Shown here in pieces: positions 8,844 through 17,622 of a DNA stretch of 64,000 nt. Every line of letters starts with the position of its first letter. The first letter of the stretch is position 1. Below the pieces are notes generated by a model. The model saw only the letters and a program-made list of their open reading frames with translations. It had not been told where the DNA came from and ran no database searches. A program made the translations under genes and the position numbers. Source of the stretch: an uncultured Phycisphaerales bacterium (lineage in GTDB: Bacteria; Planctomycetota; Phycisphaerae; Sedimentisphaerales; Anaerohalosphaeraceae); contig CALMLO010000034.1 in assembly GCA_937868095.1 (NCBI GenBank), forward strand, positions 35,457 to 99,456, read 5' to 3'.

Positions 8844-8996
8844 TCCACCTGCGAACAGTCGCATTACCTATATTATCGGTTCAAACGGCAAAAAGTTCAA
8901 GGGTTTTCTTTTTTGAGTTGTAATGTTTTTTAACTCTTTTGTTTTCAAGGAGATAGAAAAGAAGCAGAGTGCGTGGACGATACTTGCAACCACCTC

Positions 8997-9551
8997 TTAA
9001 GCGGGTTGGCGCCAGGCCTTGACGAGTTTTCGGAGGAGCAGAAAGGCATAAAGGACAATCAGCAGACCCCAGAAGAAAAGACAGAAAGCCCGCACGTACT
9101 GCTGAAGTTCAGAGCGGTAAAGCCAGAACGGTCTGCCTATCCAGCGCAGAAAGGGATTGTGCGGATACGGCCAGAAGGGCTGAACATCATAATGATAGAC
9201 GCCATCCACAAGCACGTGCAGCCAGGCGCCGAGAAGCCCGCCGGCTGTCATCGACCCCAGTTTGGCCCGATAGGGCAGCCCGAGAATCGCCATCCCTGCT
9301 TCGCACAGCCGCCGCAGCGGCTTGAGCCAGTAAAAGAAAGCCCCCATCAGCGCCCCTGCAGCTCCGCCGACCAGCAGCGTATGCAGATGAACAAACTGAT
9401 GCGGCCGCCAATCAGTGCTGAAACGGCTGGCGGCCAGAACTTCCAGGTCAATGAGCACATTGGCCAGCAGCATCATTGGAATATCCAGCCGGCGGCGAAA
9501 GAGAAGTCCGACAAAACCGTTCAAACCGAAATGGTAAGGCGTATAGGGCAT
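8997..9551 (-). CDS. Membrane-bound metal-dependent hydrolase-like protein (YdjM/DUF457-like)
   Basis: 184 residues with about four hydrophobic segments. The family pattern is a His near the N-terminus (MPYTPYHFG), an acidic residue in the following helix (ANVLIDLE), a His pair (FVHLHT) and the HVLVDGVYHYDVQPFWP block, which together would form a metal site at the membrane. Homologues are annotated as inner-membrane metal-dependent hydrolases without a known substrate. It lies 12 bases after hldD and is probably its operon partner, which hints at an envelope role. Confidence 0.65.
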   Translation of the reverse strand: MPYTPYHFGLNGFVGLLFRRRLDIPMMLLANVLIDLEVLAASRFSTDWRPHQFVHLHTLLVGGAAGALMGAFFYWLKPLRRLCEAGMAILGLPYRAKLGSMTAGGLLGAWLHVLVDGVYHYDVQPFWPYPHNPFLRWIGRPFWLYRSELQQYVRAFCLFFWGLLIVLYAFLLLRKLVKAWRQPA

Positions 9552-9563
9552 CAGCGTTCGGAA

Positions 9564-10538
9564 TCAGGCCCCGAGATAACGGCCCTTCATCAGATAATCC
9601 TGAACATATTCCCGGACGGCCTCTTCGAGGGGACGAGGAGTGATTTTGCAGCCGGCATTGCGGAGTTTGGTGATGTCGGCCTGGGTGAAATACTGATAAT
9701 TGGGCTGCAGCGACTCAGGCATGGGAATATATTCGATGCAGGTTTCTTTTCCCATGGCCCGAAAAACAGCTTCGGCTAAATCGTTCCAGGTGCGGGCCTG
9801 ACCGGTACCGATGTTGTAAATCCCGTTGGCCTCCGGATGTTCAGCAAAAAACAGCGTCATCTCGACAGCATCCTTGATGTAGATAAAATCTCGCCGCTGC
9901 TGGCCGTGGCCGCAGTCCGGACGATGCGATTGGAACAGGCGCACCTTGCCGCTGTCGCGAATCTGCTCAAAGGCCTTATGAACAAAGCTGCGCATTTCGC
10001 CTTTGTGGTATTCATTGGGCCCGAAAACGTTGAAGTATTTAAGCCCGACGACCTGGTCGAGAAGCCCGCGACGCTTGAGCCACAGGTCAAACAACTGCTT
10101 GCTGTAGCCGTACATATTCAGCGGCCGGAGCCGTTCGAGTTTGTCCTCATCATCGGAAAAGCCCTCCGAGCCGTCGCCATAGGTAGCAGCGCTGGAGGCA
10201 TAAATAAACCGCGTGCCGAGGGACAAGGCCCAGTTGCACAGCAGTTTTGAAAATTCATAGTTGTTCTTCACAAGATAAGTGGCATCGGTTTCGGTTGTGT
10301 CTGAGCAGGCCCCCATGTGAAAAATGGCCTCTATATCCCAGTCGCCGTCCGACTCGGCCACAGTCTGGTTGAAGTCGTCCACTTCGAGATAATCGGCGAA
10401 GCGGAGATTCCGGAGATTTTTCCACTTTTCGTCTTCTCCAAGTTCGTCGACGATAAGGATATCTTCCACACCTCGGCTGTTCAGAGCGGCTGTAATCGCT
10501 GAGCCGATAAAGCCCGCTCCGCCTGTAACAATAATCAT
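9564..10538 (-). CDS. hldD: ADP-L-glycero-D-manno-heptose 6-epimerase
   Basis: An extended SDR epimerase of 324 residues. TGGAGFIGS at the N-terminus binds NADP. SSAATYG, then YGYSK, supplies the catalytic Ser/Thr and Tyr-x3-Lys. The HldD-specific segments FHMGACSDTTETD and LKYFNVFGPNEYHKGEMRS are present. It converts the D-glycero to the L-glycero form of ADP-heptose for the LPS inner core. GGAG lies ahead of the ATG. Together with the lpx genes and lptB this shows that a heptose-containing LPS is likely made. Confidence 0.93.
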   Translation of the reverse strand: MIIVTGGAGFIGSAITAALNSRGVEDILIVDELGEDEKWKNLRNLRFADYLEVDDFNQTVAESDGDWDIEAIFHMGACSDTTETDATYLVKNNYEFSKLLCNWALSLGTRFIYASSAATYGDGSEGFSDDEDKLERLRPLNMYGYSKQLFDLWLKRRGLLDQVVGLKYFNVFGPNEYHKGEMRSFVHKAFEQIRDSGKVRLFQSHRPDCGHGQQRRDFIYIKDAVEMTLFFAEHPEANGIYNIGTGQARTWNDLAEAVFRAMGKETCIEYIPMPESLQPNYQYFTQADITKLRNAGCKITPRPLEEAVREYVQDYLMKGRYLGA

Positions 10539-10586
10539 TTTTGCTGCTCCGCAACGATAGTTGAGTTGTTCTGTTCGATTTTCTGT

Positions 10587-10615
10587 ACCCTATCGGGATT
10601 GTGGAGATTTGTCAA
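10587..10615 (-). promoter_or_regulatory. hldD: Sigma-70-like promoter of hldD
   Basis: Minus strand: TTGACA (10615-10610), a 17-base spacer and TAGGGT (10592-10587), about 50 bases upstream of the hldD start. Confidence 0.6.
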
Positions 10616-10812
10616 CGACAAAGCGTAATTGGTATTTTGGTTGGCTGGCTTGGCGGTTCGCTGGGAGAGGGCATAGGCATCTTGCGAATATAGATAGGGT
10701 CGATTTTTAATCCTGCTTGTTTTTGACAGGAAGCAATCTTTTAGTGTAGAGCCGGCTCCTGAAAATGATGCTGCCTCTAAAACAAGAACAAGGCCTCGTT
10801 CCGGCCGAACGT

Positions 10813-11943
10813 TCAGGAGTCCGGCTTTGGGGAAACGGTAGACGGCTGGGACAAAGGCAGGCGGACGGTAAAGATAGTCCCTTCGCCGAGAAGGGTCTGG
10901 ACATCGATGGTTCCGCTGTGGTCGGAGACGATTTTTTTGGCGATGGCCAGTCCCAGGCCGGTTCCCATCCGTCCTTTGGTGGAATAGAACGGGCGAAAAA
11001 GCATCTGTGTGTTTTCAATGCCCGGTCCGTTGTCCTGCACGCGGATGAGCAGTTGCCGGCTGTCGGCATCTTGTTCCGTTGTGATTGTGACCTGGCCGTT
11101 CTGCGGGGGGGCGGCTTCAATTGCATTCAAAAGCAGATTCGTCACCACATCCTGCATCCGTTCCGGGTCCAGGGGCACCTGGCCGAGATTTTCATCGAGT
11201 TGAACGGCCAAAGCGATGCTGCGCTGCTCGGCCTGCGGGTGCACCATCTCCACGACGGTCTCTATCAGGCGATTAACCTGGCACATCTGGAAATGCGGCT
11301 TTTCGTCGCGGGTGAATTTGAGCATATCGAGAACAAGTTTTTCGAGGATACCCAGATTCCGCCGCAAAAGGCCCCAGCCCTTTCTTGCCTGCTCGAAATT
11401 GTCCTGGCGGAAACTTTGGTCCATCACATCGATGCCGGTGCGGAGGGTCTGGAGGATGTTTTTGATGCCGTGCGAAAGGTTCATCGCAGTCTGGGCGGCC
11501 TCGAGCAGACGCTGTCGGCGGGCAGCGGTCTGTTTGCTTTGGAGCGAACCGAAAGCCACCGCCACCATAGTTTCGCTGGGGTCAAACACCAGTTCGATTC
11601 GCTGGTCGTCAGCCAGGCGGCTGTCTTGAGAAGGGCTTGACGGTTCGTTGGTCTCATACAGCAGAACCGTGCTGCCGCAGCGGATTTGGTCCTGATCGTG
11701 AAGCGGAACAGGGCGGCCGAGCCGCTGTTCGTTCAGATAGGTGCCGTTGGAGGAGTTCAGGTCGCGAAGAATCCATTGACCATCGCAAAAAGACAGTTCT
11801 GCATGTTCCCTGGAGACGGACGGGTCGGGGAGAATAAAGTGGGCCTTCTGTTCGCTTCGGCCGATGATTTTCGGCCCATCCTTCGGATTCAGTTCAAAAG
11901 TCTGCTTGCGCAGCGGTCCGGTGAGTATCATCAATTTTGCCAT
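10813..11943 (-). CDS. FHA-domain histidine kinase
   Basis: 376 residues from ATG 11943 (MAKLMILTG); an ATG six codons upstream is possible. Residues 1-95 form an FHA phosphothreonine-binding domain (IIGRS, DPSVSREHAELSF, LNSSNGTYLNE). No membrane segment follows. A dimerisation/phosphoacceptor region carries LSHGIKNILQ, in which the His is the likely phosphorylation site. The catalytic domain has the N box (NLLLNAIEAA), G1 (DNGPGI), F (FRPFYSTK) and G2 (GTGLGLAI). It is therefore a soluble sensor that may be recruited by Ser/Thr-phosphorylated proteins. No response regulator is next to it. It lies 160 bases downstream of mnmE. Confidence 0.88.
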   Translation of the reverse strand: MAKLMILTGPLRKQTFELNPKDGPKIIGRSEQKAHFILPDPSVSREHAELSFCDGQWILRDLNSSNGTYLNEQRLGRPVPLHDQDQIRCGSTVLLYETNEPSSPSQDSRLADDQRIELVFDPSETMVAVAFGSLQSKQTAARRQRLLEAAQTAMNLSHGIKNILQTLRTGIDVMDQSFRQDNFEQARKGWGLLRRNLGILEKLVLDMLKFTRDEKPHFQMCQVNRLIETVVEMVHPQAEQRSIALAVQLDENLGQVPLDPERMQDVVTNLLLNAIEAAPPQNGQVTITTEQDADSRQLLIRVQDNGPGIENTQMLFRPFYSTKGRMGTGLGLAIAKKIVSDHSGTIDVQTLLGEGTIFTVRLPLSQPSTVSPKPDS

Positions 11944-12103
11944 AGAGGGTATTCTATACATTCTGCCGCCGATCGAAAAGCATTTCCTTTCTTTTCCTCC
12001 GGTCTTTGCCGGAGAGTCGGCAGAAGCGGCAGCCGTCGGCAAGAGGATGGGTTCATCCGTTGGGATTGTCTTTGCTGAGGGAAGAGCCGAAAAAGATGCG
12101 GTT

Positions 12104-13489
12104 TTACTTGCCGATGCAGAAGCGGCTGAAGATTTGTTCGAGGATATGTTCTTCGATGTTTTCCCGCTCGAAGCCGCCCAACTGCTCCCAAGCGGTTCGG
12201 ATGAGCATGGCGGCGATTTCCTCCCGACCGAGCTCGATTTGCCGCGATGCTTCCGCAAGGGAATCGGAGACCTCAGACAAAATCCTCCGATGCCGCTGGC
12301 TGAGAGCAGCGGAGGTTTGGTTTTCTTCTGTGCCGCCGCGCAGGGACAGCAGTTTTTGCCGCATCTGCTCTCGGAGTGCGGACAAGCCCAAGCCCGTCTG
12401 CGAGCTGACCGCCAGAAACGAACAGTCGAACTCCTCCTGAAGCCGGCTCAGGCGGGCCGGCAGTTCTTGTTCAGGTACGCGGTCGCATTGGGTTGCCAAG
12501 GCCAGCAGCGGTCTGGACCGAAGCGAAGTGAATATCACCGCATCTTCCTGCCGGGCGGACTTGCTGATGTCAACGCAGAAAAGAACCAGGTCTGCTTTCT
12601 GGAGGGCGGCCAGAGCAGCCTGTCGGGCAAGGGCATCGAGGGGCTCCTGCGGCGGACGGGCACTGAGGCCGGCGCAATCGAAGAGAACGCAGTCGAGGTC
12701 TCCCAGCGAAAGAATGTCGCGAACTACATCGCGGGTGGAGGCCTGGATGTTGGAGACGATGCTGCGCGGACGTCCCAAAAGGGCATTGAGCAGACTGCTC
12801 TTGCCGGCATTCACCGCCCCGGCAATGCCGACCGACGGCAGGTCAATCATCCGCTCGTACTGAATTGGACCTGACAGCATCTGTTCGATTTGGTTCCGGA
12901 GGGTCTGGAGAATCCGGACGGCCTGTGCGGGCGGGAGAATTTGAATCTGCTCTTCGGCGAAATCGAGACCGGCTTCGATTTGACACAGCCAATCAAGCAG
13001 GGCGTTTCGAATCTCGGCGATGGTTTTAGACAAATGGCCGGCCAGCAGTTTTTCCGCGGCAGCGACCTGAGCGGCATTGGAGCCGCTGACGATTTGGGCG
13101 ACGGCCTCGGCCTGCGTCAGGTCCATCCGTCCGTTCAGATAGGCCCGCAGTGTAAACTCCCCCGGTCGGGCCGGACGAAGTCGGCTGGTTAAGCGGGCCA
13201 AAAGGCGTTCTGCAAGAGGAGCCGCCGCCAGCACGTGCAGTTCGGCCATGTCCTGACCGGTGTAGGAATGCGGAGCAGCAAAGGTGTACACCGCGGCGGA
13301 GACGGGAAGGCCCTCGACGATGAACGTGGCATGGAAAAGCCCCCGCTGACGCGGCAGAGGACTTCGGCCCGTGAGTTCTTCAAGCACCGGAAAGGTCTGC
13401 GGGCCGCTCAGCCGCAGAATCGATACACTTATCTGCCCGGCAGCCGGTGCCGGACTGCTCAGCGCTGCAATGGTGTCCTCAAGAATCAT
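12104..13489 (-). CDS. mnmE: tRNA modification GTPase MnmE
   Basis: 461 residues, the standard length. The N-terminal folate-binding domain (DTIAALSSPAP, PHSYTGQDMAELHVHG-like region) is followed by helical segments and a G domain with P-loop GAVNAGKSSLLNALLG, the switch region with STRDVVRD, DCAGL, and a C-terminal FCIGK with the catalytic Cys. With MnmG it installs the 5-aminomethyl group on U34 of certain tRNAs. It starts 12 bases after yidC, the usual yidC-mnmE pairing, but jag is missing between them. Confidence 0.95.
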   Translation of the reverse strand: MILEDTIAALSSPAPAAGQISVSILRLSGPQTFPVLEELTGRSPLPRQRGLFHATFIVEGLPVSAAVYTFAAPHSYTGQDMAELHVLAAAPLAERLLARLTSRLRPARPGEFTLRAYLNGRMDLTQAEAVAQIVSGSNAAQVAAAEKLLAGHLSKTIAEIRNALLDWLCQIEAGLDFAEEQIQILPPAQAVRILQTLRNQIEQMLSGPIQYERMIDLPSVGIAGAVNAGKSSLLNALLGRPRSIVSNIQASTRDVVRDILSLGDLDCVLFDCAGLSARPPQEPLDALARQAALAALQKADLVLFCVDISKSARQEDAVIFTSLRSRPLLALATQCDRVPEQELPARLSRLQEEFDCSFLAVSSQTGLGLSALREQMRQKLLSLRGGTEENQTSAALSQRHRRILSEVSDSLAEASRQIELGREEIAAMLIRTAWEQLGGFERENIEEHILEQIFSRFCIGK

Positions 13490-13501
13490 AGGACGCGGCC
13501 G

Positions 13502-15703
13502 CTATCGGTATTCGCGGAAGAATGGTTTGGGCTTTTTCTTTTTGACTTTGCCGCCGGTCTTGGCGGTCACAGGCACAAGGCGTTTTTCTTTCTCTTCTTC
13601 CTGCTGGCGGAGATGTTTTCGAATGACGTACTGTTCAACCACGCCGATCCCGATGCTGGACATAATATAGAGATTCACGCCCGACGGGCCGTTGTAGAGC
13701 ATCAGCGGGAAAAGGAGGGGGAAAAAAATCATCATGATTTTCTGCTGCTGGACGACCTCCGGCCGGGCGGTCTCGGAGGGCTTCGGCGCACCGGTGAGTT
13801 TCTGCTGGAGGTACATCACCACCACCATCAAAATCGGCAGAAGGTTCAGCGAGTCGATATGCAGGCCGAGCAGTGGAATGGTGAAGCTGTACCGTCCAAA
13901 GCGAATCAGCGCATCCGGCGCCGACAGGTCTGTAATCCAGAACGGCAGAAAGCGTGCCCCCCGCAGGTCGATACTCGTATAAACCGCCGTCCAGAGAGCG
14001 ATCCAGATCGGCATCTGGAGGAACATCGGCATCATTCCAACCATCGAGGTAAACTGCGTCATTCCGGCCTGCTGATAGACCTCCGCCAGCCGGCGCTGCA
14101 TCTCCTGCGGATTGCCTTTGTATTTCTGCTGAACTTCCTGAAGCTGAGGGCCCAGTTTTTGGACCTTCATCATGGTGACCTGGCTTTTTTTCGTGATGGG
14201 ATACAGCACAAGCCGCATCAGAAACACAAGCACCATAATCACAATGCCATAGTTGCCCCAGGGGCCCATCAGGTTGTACAGGGCGTTCATCAGCCACATA
14301 ATTGCAAAGGCCAGCGGCTGAATCAGAAAAGCCGGACAGCAGCAGCAGCTTCGCATTGAAAATGTCTGAAAATAGGCATACGCCCTGTAGGTCGGATTTT
14401 TGTCGAAGAGCCGTTTGTCCTTGGGGCCGAGAAATACCTCAAAGGCAAAGGTCCGCGAGCTGTTCTCTTGTCCGGCAGGAGTCAAAGATAACTCTGCTGT
14501 CTGGAGACGGTAGCTGGCGCCGCCGTCTGGAGAACCTTTTTTCTGGCAGAGCTGCGGGTCATAAAACTGCGCACCGGTGAAACTTATGTCCGCTGTTTCC
14601 TCAGGGCGGATGATGGCGGCAAAATATTTATTGGAGGAAGCCGCCCACAAAAAAGACGCCGATTTGTCCGGTTTGAGTTGAAGGGCGGTCTGAGGAGAGT
14701 GGGAGCCGAATAGTTTTTTCATCCCGTCGGCAAGGGGGCCGAAAAGCATGGAAACCCCTCCCTGCTTTTGAGGACAAACCAATTCTTTTACATAATTGCG
14801 GATTTGCGGATAGCCGAGCAGGCGGGTCTCAATAGCATCCCCTTCCATGCGATAGGCAGCAATGATGCTGCGCTCATCGGTTCGGGCATCTTCGGCGATG
14901 ACGGCGGCGGTGCCTTGCAGGTCCAGCCGGCTCTGCACCGTTCCCTCGGTGAGGTTTTCGACTGTCAGTTCACAGGAAAGGTCATAACTGCCCGGCTGAA
15001 TGCGGTAGGTTTTGCGAAGCCGAATCTGGGGAACGGTGAGAACCTGCCGGCCGTTGCGGCTTTCCACTTGCCCCAACAGAGCTTCAAAGACAGCGCTGCT
15101 GGAAGTCTGTTCAGCCACCGTCCAGTTCAAACGTCCCAGCGGGAAAGCAAGTATATCCGGAGCGGTGTTTTTTCCGCTGCCTACCGACAAAGTGCCGTTG
15201 GCCAATGTGCAGACAGCCCCTTCCTGTGAAAGGATGGGCTTGAGCAGGATAAAGGGCTGCGGATTGTCCGGGTTCCGGTCGTCAAACTCCGAAAGAGTGA
15301 CGGTTTTGACGGCGGCTCCCCGGCTGGTCAGTTCAATTTGAAACTTGTAAACAGAAGGGTCATCGGTTCTTCGGCAGGTTTCACACAAGGCGCCGAGAAT
15401 GACGGTTTGCTCCGGCCCGCTGATGGCAGAGAGATTTTCAAAAGAGACAGCGGGTTCTTCGGCCTCTTCAGGCATCTTCGGGGCTGGTTCGGAATCGGAA
15501 GAGTCTTCCGCCGGCTCAGGTTGGGCGGTAGTGCCCTCGATTGGGAGGGCTACTGCCAGCGGAATCAGCCGGCTGCTTGCCGTGCAAGAGCCGGAGGAAC
15601 AAAACCTGGCTTTGTATGCTTGGATTCCGCAGAAGCCGACAAAAAGAGCCGTCAGCGTCCAGATAAGTGAACTCCACCCGATTTTCCTGTTTTTGAAAAA
15701 CAC
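13502..15703 (-). CDS. yidC: Membrane protein insertase YidC
   Basis: 733 residues from GTG 15703, about 11 bases after AAAGGA; a TTG at 15712 is too close to that site. The protein has an N-terminal anchor (SSLIWTLTALFVGFCGI), a large periplasmic beta-sandwich domain (about 100-440) and the conserved C-terminal five-helix insertase domain with MPMFLQMPIWIALW and a charged Lys-rich tail that contacts the ribosome. It inserts proteins into the inner membrane alone or with SecYEG. Residues 60-85 are an acidic, Pro-rich linker. The gene lies between the phosphoesterase and mnmE with very short gaps. Confidence 0.93.
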   Translation of the reverse strand: MFFKNRKIGWSSLIWTLTALFVGFCGIQAYKARFCSSGSCTASSRLIPLAVALPIEGTTAQPEPAEDSSDSEPAPKMPEEAEEPAVSFENLSAISGPEQTVILGALCETCRRTDDPSVYKFQIELTSRGAAVKTVTLSEFDDRNPDNPQPFILLKPILSQEGAVCTLANGTLSVGSGKNTAPDILAFPLGRLNWTVAEQTSSSAVFEALLGQVESRNGRQVLTVPQIRLRKTYRIQPGSYDLSCELTVENLTEGTVQSRLDLQGTAAVIAEDARTDERSIIAAYRMEGDAIETRLLGYPQIRNYVKELVCPQKQGGVSMLFGPLADGMKKLFGSHSPQTALQLKPDKSASFLWAASSNKYFAAIIRPEETADISFTGAQFYDPQLCQKKGSPDGGASYRLQTAELSLTPAGQENSSRTFAFEVFLGPKDKRLFDKNPTYRAYAYFQTFSMRSCCCCPAFLIQPLAFAIMWLMNALYNLMGPWGNYGIVIMVLVFLMRLVLYPITKKSQVTMMKVQKLGPQLQEVQQKYKGNPQEMQRRLAEVYQQAGMTQFTSMVGMMPMFLQMPIWIALWTAVYTSIDLRGARFLPFWITDLSAPDALIRFGRYSFTIPLLGLHIDSLNLLPILMVVVMYLQQKLTGAPKPSETARPEVVQQQKIMMIFFPLLFPLMLYNGPSGVNLYIMSSIGIGVVEQYVIRKHLRQQEEEKEKRLVPVTAKTGGKVKKKKPKPFFREYR

Positions 15704-15742
15704 GGCAGTCAATTTCCTTTCTGATTGAAGCCGGCGGTTATT

Positions 15743-16519
15743 CTATCGTCCGTCCGAGAGACGGTCTCCCTCGAACTTATCCAGTTCAGGGATGGCATAA
15801 ATCTTTTCTGCAGCGGTTTTGTAGTCGTATTCCAGGCGTACAAAATGCACTTCATTATTTTCAATATAGACATAGGCCGCACGATTGTCGCGGTCGCGCG
15901 GCTGTCCGACCGAGCCGACATTGATGATGGCTTTTTCGTTGGGAATAATCGGGTATTTGCCGCCGAGTTCATCAGGGCTGTAAAAGTCGGGATCATCGAG
16001 AAAAACGCCGGGCAGGTGGGTATGGCCGACAAAGCAGATATGCGGCGTGCGGTCAAAAAGCGCTGTGATTTTGGACGAAGTGGTATAAACATCATCGGGG
16101 AAAATATATTCATTGATTGGTCGCCGAGGGGAAGCGTGGACAAAGTCCAGCTGGGTTTCTATGCCATTCAGATTCGCCTTCATCGTCCATCGCATCCGCT
16201 GCCGTCCGAGATACTGCCAGCGCAGGGCACGCTTTTCGGGGTCGGGCTCCTCTTCGAGGACACGCCGAGTCCAGAAAGTGGCGGATTCTGCACCGGTGTT
16301 GAAATTGGTCGGCTCGAAAAGGACGGCAAAATCGTGATTGCCCATTACGCTGTTTTCCGTGTTTTCGATGACCAGGTCGAGACATTCTTTGGGGTTGGCG
16401 CCGTAGCCGATGACATCGCCCAAACAGTAAATCGTCTTGATGCCTCGCTCTTTGATATCCTTGAGCACAACCGTAAGGGCTTCTAAATTTGAATGAATAT
16501 CACTAATAATAGCAAACAT
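15743..16519 (-). CDS. Metallophosphoesterase (YfcE/MJ0936-like)
   Basis: 258 residues with every motif of the calcineurin-like phosphoesterase fold: SDIHSN at the N-terminus, GDVIGYG, GNHD, HASP and GHTHLP. These bind two metal ions. Cytosolic, no signal peptide. Members act on cyclic nucleotides, phosphodiesters or unknown substrates, so the substrate stays open. It lies 39 bases upstream of yidC on the same strand and is probably the first gene of the yidC-mnmE operon. Confidence 0.88.
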   Translation of the reverse strand: MFAIISDIHSNLEALTVVLKDIKERGIKTIYCLGDVIGYGANPKECLDLVIENTENSVMGNHDFAVLFEPTNFNTGAESATFWTRRVLEEEPDPEKRALRWQYLGRQRMRWTMKANLNGIETQLDFVHASPRRPINEYIFPDDVYTTSSKITALFDRTPHICFVGHTHLPGVFLDDPDFYSPDELGGKYPIIPNEKAIINVGSVGQPRDRDNRAAYVYIENNEVHFVRLEYDYKTAAEKIYAIPELDKFEGDRLSDGR

Positions 16520-16686
16520 ATCGACGTCTCTTGATAAGACCTACCTTTAATAGAATAGATTATCTAAAACGAATCCAAATGCCGAGTACGTGTTTATAGC
16601 ATAATGGAAATAGGTTTTCCAGAAAAACCCTGCTGGTTATTTTGAAATGCCTATACAAGAGAAAAGGGGTCTTTATTAAGGTGGAA

Positions 16687-17397
16687 TTAAAGCAGATTTT
16701 TTTGCTTGAGGATTTCTCTAAATGCGGCCATGCCGGCAGGCGTAATATTGTATTTTTCGCGGGCTTTGGCGATGGAGCCAGCGGCCAGCGGGCCTGCCGA
16801 GGCGGGGCAGACCAGTTCCAGACCGTCGATGTCCAGCCAGCTTCCTCGAAATACGACAAAATTGAGCATAAACAGGGAGATTCGGGTAACGCCTTCTGAT
16901 TGAAGGTCTTCAAGGTCAAAAGGCAAAAGTTGTCTGACTAAACGGAAGGCATTGGGGCCGTAGAGTCCGAGCATGCCGGTATTCTCGGACACGTCCAAGA
17001 TAGTGTTTTGAAGTTTCATTTTCTCGCTGATTTGCTTCAATTCAGCCAGAAGGGTCTTGTCGCGACCGGGAAGGGTCAGGATTATCATTTCGCTGCCGAT
17101 TTTTCCAATCCGCAGGCGCCCCGGGCGGCCGTCTCCATTTTTGACGGCCCAGCACCAGCGGCCGTCAGACAGAGGGCTGGGCAGCTGAATGTCGGCCTGT
17201 TGCAGCAAGGTTTCCGGGTTGCCTTTGAGGCAGATTCGGCCGAAACTGCTCAGGTCAACGGCCGCACAATGATTCAAAATAGCATCCTGTTCGGATTGCG
17301 AGTCGCCGAAGTCGCTTGGGAGGGTCCAACCGTCAAATTCACCAAAAACAGCGCCCAGGCGGTTGTGGGCTTGCTGAAACGGACTTACTTTGGCCAT
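16687..17397 (-). CDS. GcvT/YgfZ-like folate-binding protein, short form
   Basis: 236 residues with the N-terminal GcvT fold: a VDLSSFGRI segment where GcvT has DxSxxGk, an RLRIGKIGSEMIIL strand, and TGMLGLYGPNA. It ends where the C-terminal beta-barrel of GcvT would begin, and the final segment (EKYNITPAGMAAFREIL) resembles the GcvT helix rather than a YgfZ C-terminus. YgfZ relatives help iron-sulfur cluster enzymes using tetrahydrofolate. This gene has no other glycine-cleavage genes nearby, so a repair or Fe-S role is more likely than glycine cleavage. Confidence 0.6.
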   Translation of the reverse strand: MAKVSPFQQAHNRLGAVFGEFDGWTLPSDFGDSQSEQDAILNHCAAVDLSSFGRICLKGNPETLLQQADIQLPSPLSDGRWCWAVKNGDGRPGRLRIGKIGSEMIILTLPGRDKTLLAELKQISEKMKLQNTILDVSENTGMLGLYGPNAFRLVRQLLPFDLEDLQSEGVTRISLFMLNFVVFRGSWLDIDGLELVCPASAGPLAAGSIAKAREKYNITPAGMAAFREILKQKNLL

Positions 17398-17517
17398 TGT
17401 TCCGTGCAGGTACCTTTTTTATTTCTATCAGTTTCTCTTATTTTTCCGGCTTAAAAGCACTACTTTATCAGAAAAAGGCAGGGTTGCAAATGGAAAAAGC
17501 CGTTAAAAATGGGAAAT

Positions 17518-17536
17518 CTGCCGGATCAACCGGCAG
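17518..17536. repeat. Perfect 7-bp inverted repeat in the lptB upstream region
   Basis: CTGCCGG, a five-base loop and CCGGCAG, located between the divergent GcvT-like gene and lptB, directly before the lptB -35 box. It could be an operator or a weak terminator. Confidence 0.4.
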
Positions 17537-17546
17537 AAAAAGGGGT

Positions 17547-17575
17547 TTGGCAGACACAAGATAAAATGATATAAT
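17547..17575 (+). promoter_or_regulatory. lptB: Sigma-70-like promoter of lptB
   Basis: TTGGCA (17547-17552), a 17-base spacer and TATAAT (17570-17575), about 48 bases ahead of the lptB start. It is the only strong promoter-like signal seen before the lptB-def-acpS group. Confidence 0.7.
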
Positions 17576-17622
17576 TCTTTTTTGGACAGTCGTATTCAGG
17601 TTTTGTTTAGGAGATAGTACCG

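Noticed and set aside
11944..12258. Upstream part of the FHA kinase frame (Ser/Lys-rich start)
   Set aside because: It overlaps the end of mnmE antisense-free but in a different frame, is low in sequence complexity, and the FHA domain starts naturally at 11943.
13235..14359. 374-residue plus-strand frame opposite mnmE and yidC
   Set aside because: Shadow of two certain genes; His-rich low-complexity translation and no ribosome binding site.
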